This document shows, piece by piece, positions 8,887 through 17,833 of a DNA stretch of 64,000 nt. Made by a program: the position numbers and the translations under genes. Under the pieces are notes generated by a model. The model had not been told where the DNA came from, searched no databases, and saw nothing but the letters and a program-made list of their open reading frames with translations. Each line of letters opens with the position of its first letter. Positions within the stretch are counted from its first letter, which is position 1. This DNA is from an uncultured Bacteroidia bacterium (GTDB lineage Bacteria; Bacteroidota; Bacteroidia; Bacteroidales; Prolixibacteraceae). The stretch is from assembly GCA_903907075.1 (NCBI GenBank), contig CAIVMQ010000001.1, forward strand, positions 1 through 64,000. Reading direction: 5' to 3'.

Positions 8887-10116
8887 ATGGAAATGACTCA
8901 ATCAGGTAAAAAAAGTGCTTTGTTCCCCTTAATTATAGTAGGAATAATGTTTTTTGCTATCGGCTTCGCATTAGGTATTAACAGTTACCTGATCCCATTA
9001 CTGAATAAAGCGCTTCAGATCTCCTCCGGACAATCCTATCTGGTGATCGCAGCTACATTTTCAGCATTTCTAATTTTTGGTTATCCAGCTTCATTGGTGA
9101 TTGGTAAAATTGGGTACAAAAAAACCATGGCACTCTCATTTCTAATGTTTGCAGTGGGCTTTTATCTCTTTATTCCATCGGCAAAAATGGAGAGTTTACC
9201 ACTGTTCTTATTCGCTTCATTTATAAGTGGCATGGGAAATGCATTCCTACAAGCATCTGTAAATCCATATATTACAATCCTTGGACCTATTGAAAGTGCA
9301 GCTAAGAGAATGTGTTTTATGGGTATCGCAAATAAACTAGCATGGCCAATTGCACCACTCTTTCTTTCGCTTGTGATTAGTAAAGGTGTAAAAGACGTTC
9401 AGCTTACAGATATTAATCTACCCTTTTACATCATTATCGGAGTATTTATCCTTTTAGGTGTTTTAGCATTTCTATCACCTCTTCCTGAAGTTAAAGCCGC
9501 AGGTGAAGATGAGGAGAGTGCTCAAGACTCATCCTATGCCTCAAATAAGAAATCAATCTGGGAATTCCCTCATTTATTACTTGGAGGTCTAACACTATTT
9601 CTCTATGTTGGAGTTGAAACTGTGTCGTTGGGAACATTAGTCGATTACGCAGCAAGTATTAATTTGCCAAATCCAGATCTCTATGCCTGGATTGCTCCTG
9701 TGGCTATGGTGGTTGGATATATCTGCGGTGTAATTTTTATTCCAAAGTATATCAGTCAGGCAAAGGCACTATTGATTTGTTCAATAATAGCAATTATTGG
9801 CTCACTGATGGTTGTTTTAGTTACAGAGTCTATATCTATTTGGTTTATCTCCCTAATGGCCCTGGGATGTTCACTGATGTGGCCGGCGATATGGCCACTT
9901 GCTATGGCTGACTTAGGAAAATTCACCAAAGCAGGATCATCCTTATTAGTGATAGCAATTGTTGGTGGTGCTGTAATCCCTACTCTGTTTGGATTTCTTA
10001 AAGACGCTTTTGGAGCACAACATGCCTATTGGATTGCTCTTCCATGTTTTCTATTTATCCTTTACTATGCGTTAATTGGGCATAAGGTTAGAACAAACAC
10101 GGTTTCGTCAAAATAG
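8887..10116 (+). CDS. FucP-type sugar:proton symporter (MFS)
   Basis: A 409-residue inner-membrane protein with about 12 hydrophobic segments, of the fucose/glucose-galactose permease branch of the major facilitator superfamily. Typical segments are FFAIGFALGINSYLIPLL at the start and a conserved FISGMGNAFLQASVNPYI in the N-half; a polar charged loop (about residues 205-225) separates the halves. It is followed by a nucleotidyltransferase and a NahK-like kinase, so an N-acetylhexosamine or related hexose is the likely cargo, as with the GlcNAc permease NagP of this same MFS branch. That substrate is inference. A hairpin terminator follows it, so it may be transcribed apart from the kinase pair. 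Confidence 0.85.
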   Translation: MEMTQSGKKSALFPLIIVGIMFFAIGFALGINSYLIPLLNKALQISSGQSYLVIAATFSAFLIFGYPASLVIGKIGYKKTMALSFLMFAVGFYLFIPSAKMESLPLFLFASFISGMGNAFLQASVNPYITILGPIESAAKRMCFMGIANKLAWPIAPLFLSLVISKGVKDVQLTDINLPFYIIIGVFILLGVLAFLSPLPEVKAAGEDEESAQDSSYASNKKSIWEFPHLLLGGLTLFLYVGVETVSLGTLVDYAASINLPNPDLYAWIAPVAMVVGYICGVIFIPKYISQAKALLICSIIAIIGSLMVVLVTESISIWFISLMALGCSLMWPAIWPLAMADLGKFTKAGSSLLVIAIVGGAVIPTLFGFLKDAFGAQHAYWIALPCFLFILYYALIGHKVRTNTVSSK

Positions 10117-10137
10117 GCATATCAGATTTCAAATCGT

Positions 10138-10176
10138 AATAACAGGTCCCGATTTATCGAGACCTGTTATTTATTA
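10138..10176 (+). terminator. Hairpin terminator after the sugar permease
   Basis: Inverted repeat: AATAACAGGTC (10138-10148) pairs with GACCTGTTATT (10161-10171), with an inner CGA/TCG pair and a TTTA loop. The tail is AT-rich (TATTTATTA) rather than pure T, so it is moderate rather than strong. Confidence 0.65.
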
Positions 10177-10295
10177 AATATCACCCCTATGGGTGCAAAA
10201 TAGTTTTATTATCCGCTAAGCTCACTCAAAATATTCTTATAAATAGGAGGTTATTTTAATTAGCTTCGCAGTCAAATTGACATAAAAAAAGCAAA

Positions 10296-11195
10296 ATGAA
10301 GCCAACATTACTCGTACTTGCGGCCGGAATGGGTAGCCGCTATGGTGGACTAAAACAACTTGATGAAGTTGGGCCCAATGGAGAAGCGATCATCGATTAT
10401 TCCCTGTATGATGCAATACGAGCCGGTTTTGGCAAGGTTGTATTTGTAATACGGACAGATTTTGCATCCGAATTTAAAGCCAGATTTGAGCCCAACCTAA
10501 AAAACAGAATTGAGATCGAGTATGTCTATCAATCACTTGATAAGATCCCCTCCGGAGCTATTGTAAATCCCGAACGCGAAAAACCTTGGGGTACTGCTCA
10601 TGCTGCACTAATGGCTGAAGAGGCTATTCACGAGCCTATGGCACTAATCAATGCGGATGATTTCTATGGTCGAAAGGCTTACCAAGTAATGTCAGATTTC
10701 CTAAACTCATCATCAGACGAAAGTGAGTATTCAATGGTCGGGTATAATGTTGCGAACACCCTTTCTGATTTCGGGACCGTTTCTCGTGGGGTTTGTAATA
10801 CCGACGCCGAAGGAAATCTTACTACAGTTGTCGAACGGACGCAGATAATCCGCGAAAAAGAGGGTATTGTTTATTACGAAGAAGACAAACGAACCCTACT
10901 TGATGAACATACTCCTGTTTCAATGAATTTCTGGGGACTAAAACCCACTATTTTCAAATATCTCAATGAAGGATTTGCCGAATTTATTAAGGACCATGGC
11001 AATGAATTAAAATCAGAATATTTTATCCCCTTATTAATAAATAACAATATTATTAAAGGGAGAATTAAAACAAAGGTTTTGCAATGCGACTCTCCATGGT
11101 TTGGAGTTACCTATAAAGAGGATAAAGCATTTGTTCAACAACGCATTAAAGATCAAATAGAATTAGGAAATTACCCTAATAATCTTTGGATTTAA
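10296..11195 (+). CDS. Sugar-phosphate nucleotidyltransferase
   Basis: A 299-residue soluble GT-A-like nucleotidyltransferase. The NTP-binding signature is at the very N-terminus (LVLAAGMGSRYGGLKQLDEVG), and the metal-binding acidic pair is in LINADDFYG. Such enzymes join a sugar-1-phosphate to a nucleoside triphosphate, releasing pyrophosphate. The next gene encodes a sugar 1-kinase of the NahK type, so the natural reading is that this enzyme activates the kinase product (for example HexNAc-1-phosphate to UDP-HexNAc). The exact sugar and nucleotide cannot be told from sequence. The gap to the kinase is 65 bases. Confidence 0.82.
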   Translation: MKPTLLVLAAGMGSRYGGLKQLDEVGPNGEAIIDYSLYDAIRAGFGKVVFVIRTDFASEFKARFEPNLKNRIEIEYVYQSLDKIPSGAIVNPEREKPWGTAHAALMAEEAIHEPMALINADDFYGRKAYQVMSDFLNSSSDESEYSMVGYNVANTLSDFGTVSRGVCNTDAEGNLTTVVERTQIIREKEGIVYYEEDKRTLLDEHTPVSMNFWGLKPTIFKYLNEGFAEFIKDHGNELKSEYFIPLLINNNIIKGRIKTKVLQCDSPWFGVTYKEDKAFVQQRIKDQIELGNYPNNLWI

Positions 11196-11260
11196 TTTCC
11201 AAGAAATTCAAAATACACTAAATTCTCCTAACCATTCACAAACCAAAAAAACAAAAAGCT

Positions 11261-12355
11261 ATGAAGACTTCCACTCTTTCAGAATTAGCAACGCAGTTTA
11301 CTGTAGATATAATCATCGACACTATTAAACCATTTGGCAATGGATATATAAATGACACCTATTTAATCACTACAATGCCATCGTCTGCCCCCAACTATAT
11401 TCTGCAGCGTAAGAATCATAAGATATTCAAGAATGTGGCCGGGATGATGGATAATATTAGGATCACTACAGATCATATTCGAAAACAGCTGATCGCAGTA
11501 GGAACCACCGAAATAGAACGCAAGGTGATGACCTATTATTCGGCTAAAAATGGCAACCTTTTCATAAATGATGACGAAGGTAATTTCTGGACCCTATTCC
11601 TATTTATTGCTGATAGCAAAAGTGTTGAAAGTATTGAAAATCCAGCACAAGCCTATAGCGCTGCTCGTGCTTTTGGTCACTTCCAGAAACAGCTTGCCGA
11701 TCTACCCGGCGAAAAACTCATTGAAACAATACCAAATTTCCACAATGGAATCTCCAGATTAAACGATTTTAAGATAGCCATTAAGGAGGATAAAGCCGGA
11801 AGGGTCAAAGATCATCAGGACCTTATTGAAAAGATCCTGAATCGATCGGAACAAATGACCTCACTCCAGCGCGGACTTGAAAATAAAACTCTCCCGTTGA
11901 GGATCACCCATAATGACACCAAAATAAACAATATTCTTTTTGACAAGAATAATGAGCCTTTATGTGTGATTGATTTGGATACCGTTATGCCGGGATCTGC
12001 ACTGTACGATTTTGGAGATGCTATCCGATCAATAGGAAATAAAGCACCCGAAGATGAACCCGATCTCTCAAAAATAATTTTTAATACCGAAATTTATACT
12101 GCATTTGCACAAGGTTATCTCTCTTCCGCAAGAGACTTTCTAACCTCTGAAGAGGTAAACAACTTGGCATTCTCTTGCCGGTATATGGCCTGGGAGCAAA
12201 CAATGCGATTCTTTACTGACTTTATAAATGGTGATTTATATTATAAAACAGCTTATCCGGGACATAACTTAGTCAGAACAAAGGCACAAATGCGCTATCT
12301 TGAAGTATTGGAGGAAAATAGAGAGCAAATGGAAGAGATTGTAGCCAAAGGATAA
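11261..12355 (+). CDS. NahK-like sugar 1-kinase (aminoglycoside phosphotransferase fold)
   Basis: A 364-residue kinase with the aminoglycoside-phosphotransferase fold. The catalytic loop is ITHNDTKINNILFD with putative base D219, and the metal-binding motif is V-I-D-L-D-T-V-M-P-G (D238/D240). The P-G-S-x-x-x-D-F-G-D-A-I-R continuation and the length match N-acetylhexosamine 1-kinase (NahK, about 360 residues) of the lacto-N-biose pathway in bifidobacteria. An N-terminal FGNGYINDTYL glycine-rich loop is also typical. It would phosphorylate GlcNAc/GalNAc at C1 using ATP. Context (sugar permease, nucleotidyltransferase, and a hexosaminidase elsewhere in the window) supports amino-sugar salvage, but glucose or other hexoses cannot be excluded. 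Confidence 0.75.
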   Translation: MKTSTLSELATQFTVDIIIDTIKPFGNGYINDTYLITTMPSSAPNYILQRKNHKIFKNVAGMMDNIRITTDHIRKQLIAVGTTEIERKVMTYYSAKNGNLFINDDEGNFWTLFLFIADSKSVESIENPAQAYSAARAFGHFQKQLADLPGEKLIETIPNFHNGISRLNDFKIAIKEDKAGRVKDHQDLIEKILNRSEQMTSLQRGLENKTLPLRITHNDTKINNILFDKNNEPLCVIDLDTVMPGSALYDFGDAIRSIGNKAPEDEPDLSKIIFNTEIYTAFAQGYLSSARDFLTSEEVNNLAFSCRYMAWEQTMRFFTDFINGDLYYKTAYPGHNLVRTKAQMRYLEVLEENREQMEEIVAKG

Positions 12356-12367
12356 AAAGCCACGACA

Positions 12368-12396
12368 AGGTTAAATCAACCGTTTTGATTTAACCT
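12368..12396. terminator. Hairpin after the NahK-like gene
   Basis: A perfect 11-base inverted repeat, AGGTTAAATCA (12368-12378) and TGATTTAACCT (12386-12396), loop of 7. There is no T-run on the plus side. It lies between convergent genes and could serve either strand. Confidence 0.5.
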
Positions 12397-12471
12397 CTAT
12401 TCAAAAAACTCAAAGTGTTATCCTCTTAATAATCTCTGTTTATTTCCTATGTGAGATTTCATAGTAAACAG

Positions 12472-12509
12472 TTAGCCAACCTTGTAAAAACGACTATAAG
12501 GCTGGCTAA
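12472..12509. terminator. Second hairpin in the convergent gap
   Basis: TTAGCCA plus CCTT (12472-12483) pairs with AAGG plus TGGCTAA (12498-12509), each arm with one unpaired base, around a 14-base loop. It lies about 50 bases beyond the stop of the minus-strand TPR gene. A T-run after the stem is missing, so it is a terminator only by position. Confidence 0.4.
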
Positions 12510-12558
12510 TCAAGGTTAAACTATCTTAAATTAATGATCGTTCAATTGGTTTACCCGA

Positions 12559-14103
12559 TTATTCTTCTTTAGGTAAAGTAGCATAGTAATCAAGCCAATC
12601 TTTAGAAACTCTTGACATAAAATGTGGATTAATCGCACCAAAATTATATTTAGATACCTGATCAAATAATTCCTGTGCATTTTCCCATTCGCCTAATGCA
12701 TCGTAAGCGAGGCCAAGTTCGTATTTAACACATGTATTATTAAGATCTGACTTACGATAATGGTCAACAGCCTGACTATACCGTTTTTGTTTAAGATCAA
12801 TTAATCCCATTAGGTAATTATAGACCTGAAGTTTTTGAGGTTTCAGATCAGGGGCGATAATCAGCGCATATTGCTTTGCCTTAAGGGTTGCCATTTCGAA
12901 ATCATCTTGCATCAACGCGTGTACACTCTCCAGGAAAGTAATATTGGCAGTAACCATCTGTGGCCGTGGCGCCTTTGATTCCTGAGTAAATTCGCGTTTT
13001 AAAGCCTCTTGCTCACTTAGATCACCATAAGGGCTAACGTAAACTCCATGTTTCATCGAAATTACGGTACAACAGAAATAGTGATCATCTTCTGGAGCTT
13101 CAAGAGGATGCCTGGTACCACTGGCAAGATTATTTTGGGGCAAAATAGCCGTTTCCAGACCTACCACTTGTCCATTGCTACCATACAAATAAGAAACCAT
13201 GCTTTGGAAAGGGTCTGAAATAATCGGCATATCCTTCAACGCATTAGCTATTTTCCAATCGCTTCGAGCATTATCAAAATAACCTTGATAAATATTAACA
13301 TAACCTCGTTTAGCATAGGATATAGAACTATTTGGATCTAACGTTATAGCTTTGCTATAGGATTGTAATGCCATATCCCACATCAGCTGAGCACGATAAA
13401 CATCGCCCATGGCAATATGAGAAGCTGGTTCATTAGGACACATTGCTCTAAACTTTTCCATATAATTTTGTGCCAAAGAAAAGTCCTGTGGCTGATTTAT
13501 TAAGTAGGATGAGGCAATCATTCTATAACCCAATGGTGAATCAGGGTTCATCTGCATCGCATCTCGTGCTAGCTCTCTTACTTTACTAAATTCTTTACGA
13601 GACTGATATTCTGCGGCTAAAATAAGCTTAGCCCGAGCACTTTGCGGATAGAGCTCAACCAAATGCCTGGCCAATACTAACCGTTCTATACCATCTTTAT
13701 TTGATAACGCTGATTCCATTTGAATCATAATCTTCTCCCCTTCACTAACCCTATCGCAGTTCTTATTTGCCAAATCGATATATTTTTCCCATTCTGACTT
13801 TGAACCAGCACTGTATGCTTTGTATAGATAAGCCAAAGCAAATTGATTATCAAACTGAATAGCCTTATCAAATAGCATAGTGGCATCATTGAGGCGGCCC
13901 ATCTCAAAAGCCTCACGGCCGGATATAAAAGCTGTTAACGATTCAGCCGATGTTACAGAACACGTAATGGGGATCTCATTCTTATCATTCCCATAAGAGA
14001 GGCAAATAACTGCGAAGAGGAGCATTAAGACAAGTGCCGCTCGCATCCCTAAACCAAAATTTTCAATTAAATTTTTCATGGTGATTAATTTCAATATTTT
14101 CAT
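12559..14103 (-). CDS. TPR-repeat protein, exported or membrane-anchored
   Basis: A 514-residue protein with a hydrophobic N-terminal segment (about residues 19-37, ALVLMLLFAVICLSYG) that reads as a signal peptide. The rest is mostly tetratricopeptide helices: repeats with the A-x-x-x-Y-x-x-A pattern near residues 58-80, 190-215 and 225-285, and again at 410-490. TPR proteins are scaffolds; no enzymatic motif is seen. It lies downstream of, and on the same strand as, the membrane AraC/TPR regulator, 318 bases away with a palindrome between, so control by that regulator is possible. The start ATG is at 14103; an in-frame ATG eight codons later would also keep the signal peptide. Confidence 0.75.
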   Translation of the reverse strand: MKILKLITMKNLIENFGLGMRAALVLMLLFAVICLSYGNDKNEIPITCSVTSAESLTAFISGREAFEMGRLNDATMLFDKAIQFDNQFALAYLYKAYSAGSKSEWEKYIDLANKNCDRVSEGEKIMIQMESALSNKDGIERLVLARHLVELYPQSARAKLILAAEYQSRKEFSKVRELARDAMQMNPDSPLGYRMIASSYLINQPQDFSLAQNYMEKFRAMCPNEPASHIAMGDVYRAQLMWDMALQSYSKAITLDPNSSISYAKRGYVNIYQGYFDNARSDWKIANALKDMPIISDPFQSMVSYLYGSNGQVVGLETAILPQNNLASGTRHPLEAPEDDHYFCCTVISMKHGVYVSPYGDLSEQEALKREFTQESKAPRPQMVTANITFLESVHALMQDDFEMATLKAKQYALIIAPDLKPQKLQVYNYLMGLIDLKQKRYSQAVDHYRKSDLNNTCVKYELGLAYDALGEWENAQELFDQVSKYNFGAINPHFMSRVSKDWLDYYATLPKEE

Positions 14104-14421
14104 CTACAGACCTTACCGTATATCTTGTATCCTATAATATTAATAGAAATTTGCGCTTAAATTTAAGACTTTACTGAGATCAAAAAATAGGACCAAGAAC
14201 AAAACTCCACAATTTTAAACCTGCGTTTAAAATTAAAATAGTTAAAGAAAAGGTTTTGGAAGGATGGTTAAGTCTTGAGTAATTCTAATTTGAATTTCGG
14301 AAGAATTGGATAATATCAGTTCAAATCCTGTTGCAAAAAGTTTAATTTTTTCTGCCATCCTTATAAATATGACATGAAAACTTTAGAAAAATTAAAGAGT
14401 CAGCCATTAGAACTAATCTAT
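14104..14421. other. 318-base gap between TPR gene and AraC-type regulator
   Basis: No convincing gene. It contains the palindrome at 14211-14234 and a minus-strand reading frame of 38 codons (14242-14358, ATG after ATAAGG) whose product I cannot relate to anything. It may be the promoter region of the TPR gene. Confidence 0.5.
14211..14234. repeat. 10-base perfect inverted repeat, operator candidate
   Basis: AATTTTAAAC, a CTGC spacer, then GTTTAAAATT: perfect dyad symmetry with a 4-base spacer, about 110 bases upstream of the TPR gene start. It could be a regulator site or a weak hairpin; there is no T-run. Confidence 0.4.
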
Positions 14422-16386
14422 TTACCTTTTGAGGCTAGGAATTTCGGTGTTAAGTTGAACTAATCCCATTTGTTTAATAATCTGCTTGTAGCGTGCTTCT
14501 TGTCGAAGAGAAAGAAAATCAAGGTCATTATTAATTTCGGCGAGCTCTGGCGAATGTGACTGAAAAGCTTTGGTTAACAAGTGTAATGCTTCGAAGTTCT
14601 TCCCTGCCATAACAAACCATTTAGCCAAAGCTACCAGATGAGGCTCCTCTGTTTGTTGTTCCATTGAGATCAAGAATCTCAATAAAGAATTTATTTCAGA
14701 TCGTTTACTAAATTCGATGGCAGATACTTGATCTTTATTTTGCAAAGTATTACTAAGAATATCCCTTACGGTCATTAAAACTCCTGAGCTGTCATTAAGC
14801 CAATAAAAGTTCGCCAGACAACCCATTGAAGTCTTTACTTGAATTCCATTTAATTGTTCTGCCTTACGATAGCATTCAAGAGATTCAGCAAACTTGCCCT
14901 CATGATAATAGTATCTACCACTAAGAAGATAAGATACTGAAGAAATAGGATCCAGTTTTAATGCGATATTAATATGCAAGCGTGCCTGACCATTATTACC
15001 CATAATATCTAGATATTCTGAATAATTCTGATGTGCTCTGGAACTATTCGGATTTAATTCAAGGGCTAGGATCAACTCTTGCTGAGCCTCCTTCCAATTC
15101 CAATCATTTCGCCAAAGAATAGCCCCATTGGTCGCATGGGCCTCAGCCATTTTGGGTTCGAGATCAAGAGCGGTTCTTACATAGGCCTTCGCTTTCAGGT
15201 AATCAGAGGTTCCTAAAGAAAATCCCCACCAGGCGCGAAAATAATAGGCTTCGGCTAATCCTAAATAGGCAAGCGCATAGTTAGGATCGGCAGCAATAGC
15301 CATTTCAAAACATGTTATGCTCTTTTTCAAACCAGTTTGTGACATCTCCATAAAATTGAATCTCCCCTGCAAGTATAAATTGTAGGCCTCCATATTCTTT
15401 GTAGGAATCTGATTTATTTGTTCAAGTTCATGTGTTGTTAAAGCAGCCTCCAGTTGATCGGCAATCTGCTTTGCAATACTACTTTGAATCATAAATATAT
15501 CAGCGAATTCACGATCATATTTCTCGGACCAGATATGACGGTCACGACGAGCATCTATCAATTGAACAATTACCCTAACCTTGTTATCATGCTGTTGTAT
15601 ACTACCCTCCAATATAAAATTGACACCTAGTTTATGTGAAATCTCAGAAGCGGACACGGTTCCATTTCGATAAACATCACCTGATGTCCTAGATAGCACC
15701 TTCAATTCCTTAATTTTAAATAGCTGATTCAGAATATCTTCCATCATTCCCTCTGTGAAATATTGGCTTTGTGGATTATCACTTAAATTTTTAAAGGGTA
15801 AGACGACTAACGTTTTATCTTCCTGTTTTAGATGAGGAAGATCGGACATCGTAGCATCTTTAAAGAACAGAAAATACCAAAAAAAGGAAAGACAAAGGAA
15901 AACCGCAAATACGCTGGCTAAGACTATAAAATTCTTTCGACTAAAAAAATTCTGCTTCTCTACCAGATAATCATCAGAATAGGAAAAATCAGAGTCTGAT
16001 TCTGGATTTTCCTTTCGATCTCCTTGGATTAATTCACGGTCAAGAGAGATTCTTTTTCTCACCTCACCGGGTGGAAATCCAAAATATTGATGAAAACAAG
16101 AATTAAAATAGGTAGGGCTATTAAATCCAACCTTATAGGAGATCTCTGCTGCGGTAGCCATTTCTGCCTGAAGCATCTCCATTGCCTTGTAAAGGCGGAG
16201 TTCACGAATAAATTGAGTTGTAGTTTTATTTAATTCCGATTTTACATACCGGTTAATGAAGTATCTGCTCATTCCTGCTTGAATTGCTAAAGAATCTACA
16301 CCAAAATTCTCCTCTTCAAGATTTGCGTAAACAATTTCAGTCAGCTTTCTGACGATCTCTTGTCCCATAGAAGAAGTCGTATTCAT
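14422..16386 (-). CDS. Membrane-anchored AraC-type regulator with TolB-like and TPR domains
   Basis: A 654-residue chimera. Residues about 10-112 are an AraC-type double helix-turn-helix (segments AEISYKVGFNSPTYFNSCFHQ and YFGFPPGEVRKR match the second helix-turn-helix and its end). A charged linker leads to one membrane helix (153-175, NFIVLASVFAVFLCLSFFWYF). Residues about 190-315 match the TolB-like/FlgO-type domain found in TPR-containing adenylate-cyclase-like proteins (LVVLPFKNLSDNPQSQYFTEG). TPR repeats follow to about 600. The DNA-binding end faces the cytoplasm and the TPR end the periplasm, so it could act as a one-component transmembrane sensor. It diverges from the GH20-like gene. 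I chose the ATG at 16386 because the HTH begins soon after; ATG 16422 is also possible, while the in-frame TTG at 16437 is unlikely. Confidence 0.82.
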   Translation of the reverse strand: MNTTSSMGQEIVRKLTEIVYANLEEENFGVDSLAIQAGMSRYFINRYVKSELNKTTTQFIRELRLYKAMEMLQAEMATAAEISYKVGFNSPTYFNSCFHQYFGFPPGEVRKRISLDRELIQGDRKENPESDSDFSYSDDYLVEKQNFFSRKNFIVLASVFAVFLCLSFFWYFLFFKDATMSDLPHLKQEDKTLVVLPFKNLSDNPQSQYFTEGMMEDILNQLFKIKELKVLSRTSGDVYRNGTVSASEISHKLGVNFILEGSIQQHDNKVRVIVQLIDARRDRHIWSEKYDREFADIFMIQSSIAKQIADQLEAALTTHELEQINQIPTKNMEAYNLYLQGRFNFMEMSQTGLKKSITCFEMAIAADPNYALAYLGLAEAYYFRAWWGFSLGTSDYLKAKAYVRTALDLEPKMAEAHATNGAILWRNDWNWKEAQQELILALELNPNSSRAHQNYSEYLDIMGNNGQARLHINIALKLDPISSVSYLLSGRYYYHEGKFAESLECYRKAEQLNGIQVKTSMGCLANFYWLNDSSGVLMTVRDILSNTLQNKDQVSAIEFSKRSEINSLLRFLISMEQQTEEPHLVALAKWFVMAGKNFEALHLLTKAFQSHSPELAEINNDLDFLSLRQEARYKQIIKQMGLVQLNTEIPSLKR

Positions 16387-16604
16387 TGGCCTGATATTAT
16401 TGCAATTAAATATACAAAACATTGATATCTTAAGCAAATAATCTAGTTGACAACTAATCGAATCTAGCTGATTACACTATTGATCCATTATGATTGACTG
16501 AATATAAATTGTATTAATACTAATATTTGTAACAGATGAGAATTGTGAAAATCCAATCTTTATTCTCAATTTTAATAATTAATTATTCTATAAAAAATAA
16601 AATC

Positions 16605-17708
16605 ATGTCTAAACAATCTTTTTTTTGCTTAATCTTGTTTTGTTGGTTTATTCAAACTACAGGATATGGACAAGATAGCTTACCAATAAAAGGCTTTTGT
16701 ATCGGAGCTCCCAATTCGAAAGAGGTTTCCAAATTTATAAAATTTATTAACCAGGAACTTGCCCCCAGAGGTATAAACACCCTGGTTCTGCGTATCGATT
16801 TTAATTATCAATTCAAAAGTCATCCCGAATTAAGAGATTCTGGATCATTAACAAGTGAAGAGGTTAAAAAAATGGTGTTGGTTTGCCAAGAGAATAAGAT
16901 TCGTATTATTCCGCAAATAAACCTCTTCGGACATCAGTCCTGGGGAACTAAAGTCACAAACTTGCTAAAGGTATATCCCCAGTTCGACGAAACGCCAGAG
17001 GTAAAGATGCCTGAAAAATATCACTGGCCAAACAGTGATGGCTTATATTGTAAGAGTTACTGTCCCCTACACCCCGATCTTCACCCGATAATTTTTGAAC
17101 TTATCGATGAGATTTGTGATGTTTTTGATTCCGATGCTTTTCATGCCGGAATGGATGAGGTTTTTTATATTGGAGAAGAGCAGTGTTCGCGCTGTTCCGG
17201 GAAAGACAAGGGGGAATTATTTGCAGGTGAGGTTAACTTAATTCGGAACCATTTATTGGTTAAAAACAGACAGCTATGGATCTGGGGAGACAGGTTACTC
17301 GATGGGGAAACAGCAGGGTTTGGAATGTGGGAAGCAAGTATGAATAATACCCATCGGTCAATCGATTTAATTTCGAAAGATGTGCTAATTTGCGATTGGC
17401 ATTATGAGCGTGCTGATCAAACACCCCCTTACTTTGCACTAAAAGGATTTAAGGTAATAACCTGTCCGTGGCGAATGCCGGAGATTGCGATCCAGCAAAC
17501 GAACGACATGTATCGGTACCGGGGTTCAGCAACCCCTGAACTAAAGGAGCGTTACCAGGGAATGATGCAAACGATATGGAGTGATGCGGGTTCATTTATG
17601 GAGGAATTTTACAACAACAAGAGTGAAGAGTCATCAACATCGAATTCTCAGGTAAATTGCTTCAAGAGTATGCTTAAAATAATTAGTGATAGAGAGGGGT
17701 TGAAATAA
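16605..17708 (+). CDS. Secreted GH20-like (hexosaminidase-type) TIM-barrel protein
   Basis: A 367-residue protein with an N-terminal signal peptide (hydrophobic stretch about 6-22, cleavage near YGQ). The catalytic-type motif H-A-G-M-D-E-V (D184-E185) corresponds to the Asp-Glu pair of family 20 beta-N-acetylhexosaminidases, and upstream I-N-L-F-G-H-Q-S resembles the G-H strand of that family. It is smaller than classical GH20 enzymes and lacks the N-terminal GH20b domain, so it belongs to a distant branch whose substrate I cannot name. The ATG at 16605 is preferred over one at 16536 because it starts a clean signal peptide. It is divergent from the AraC/TPR regulator. Confidence 0.72.
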   Translation: MSKQSFFCLILFCWFIQTTGYGQDSLPIKGFCIGAPNSKEVSKFIKFINQELAPRGINTLVLRIDFNYQFKSHPELRDSGSLTSEEVKKMVLVCQENKIRIIPQINLFGHQSWGTKVTNLLKVYPQFDETPEVKMPEKYHWPNSDGLYCKSYCPLHPDLHPIIFELIDEICDVFDSDAFHAGMDEVFYIGEEQCSRCSGKDKGELFAGEVNLIRNHLLVKNRQLWIWGDRLLDGETAGFGMWEASMNNTHRSIDLISKDVLICDWHYERADQTPPYFALKGFKVITCPWRMPEIAIQQTNDMYRYRGSATPELKERYQGMMQTIWSDAGSFMEEFYNNKSEESSTSNSQVNCFKSMLKIISDREGLK

Positions 17709-17833
17709 GTTTCTGCAAATCCTATTTGATAGTTACACGTAAAGTATAATACTTAAAAGCAAAAAAAGAATATTTAAATACTGTACTTAGCAAGAGAAAG
17801 AACCCAAAAAGATCTGAATATATCAGAATCTAC

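Noticed and set aside
12368-12509. Two hairpins as strong rho-independent terminators
   Set aside because: Neither has a T-run after the stem; kept only as moderate candidates by position.
14242-14358. 38-codon minus-strand frame with an ATAAGG before its ATG
   Set aside because: No recognisable family or clear neighbours; short frames like this are expected by chance in AT-rich gaps.
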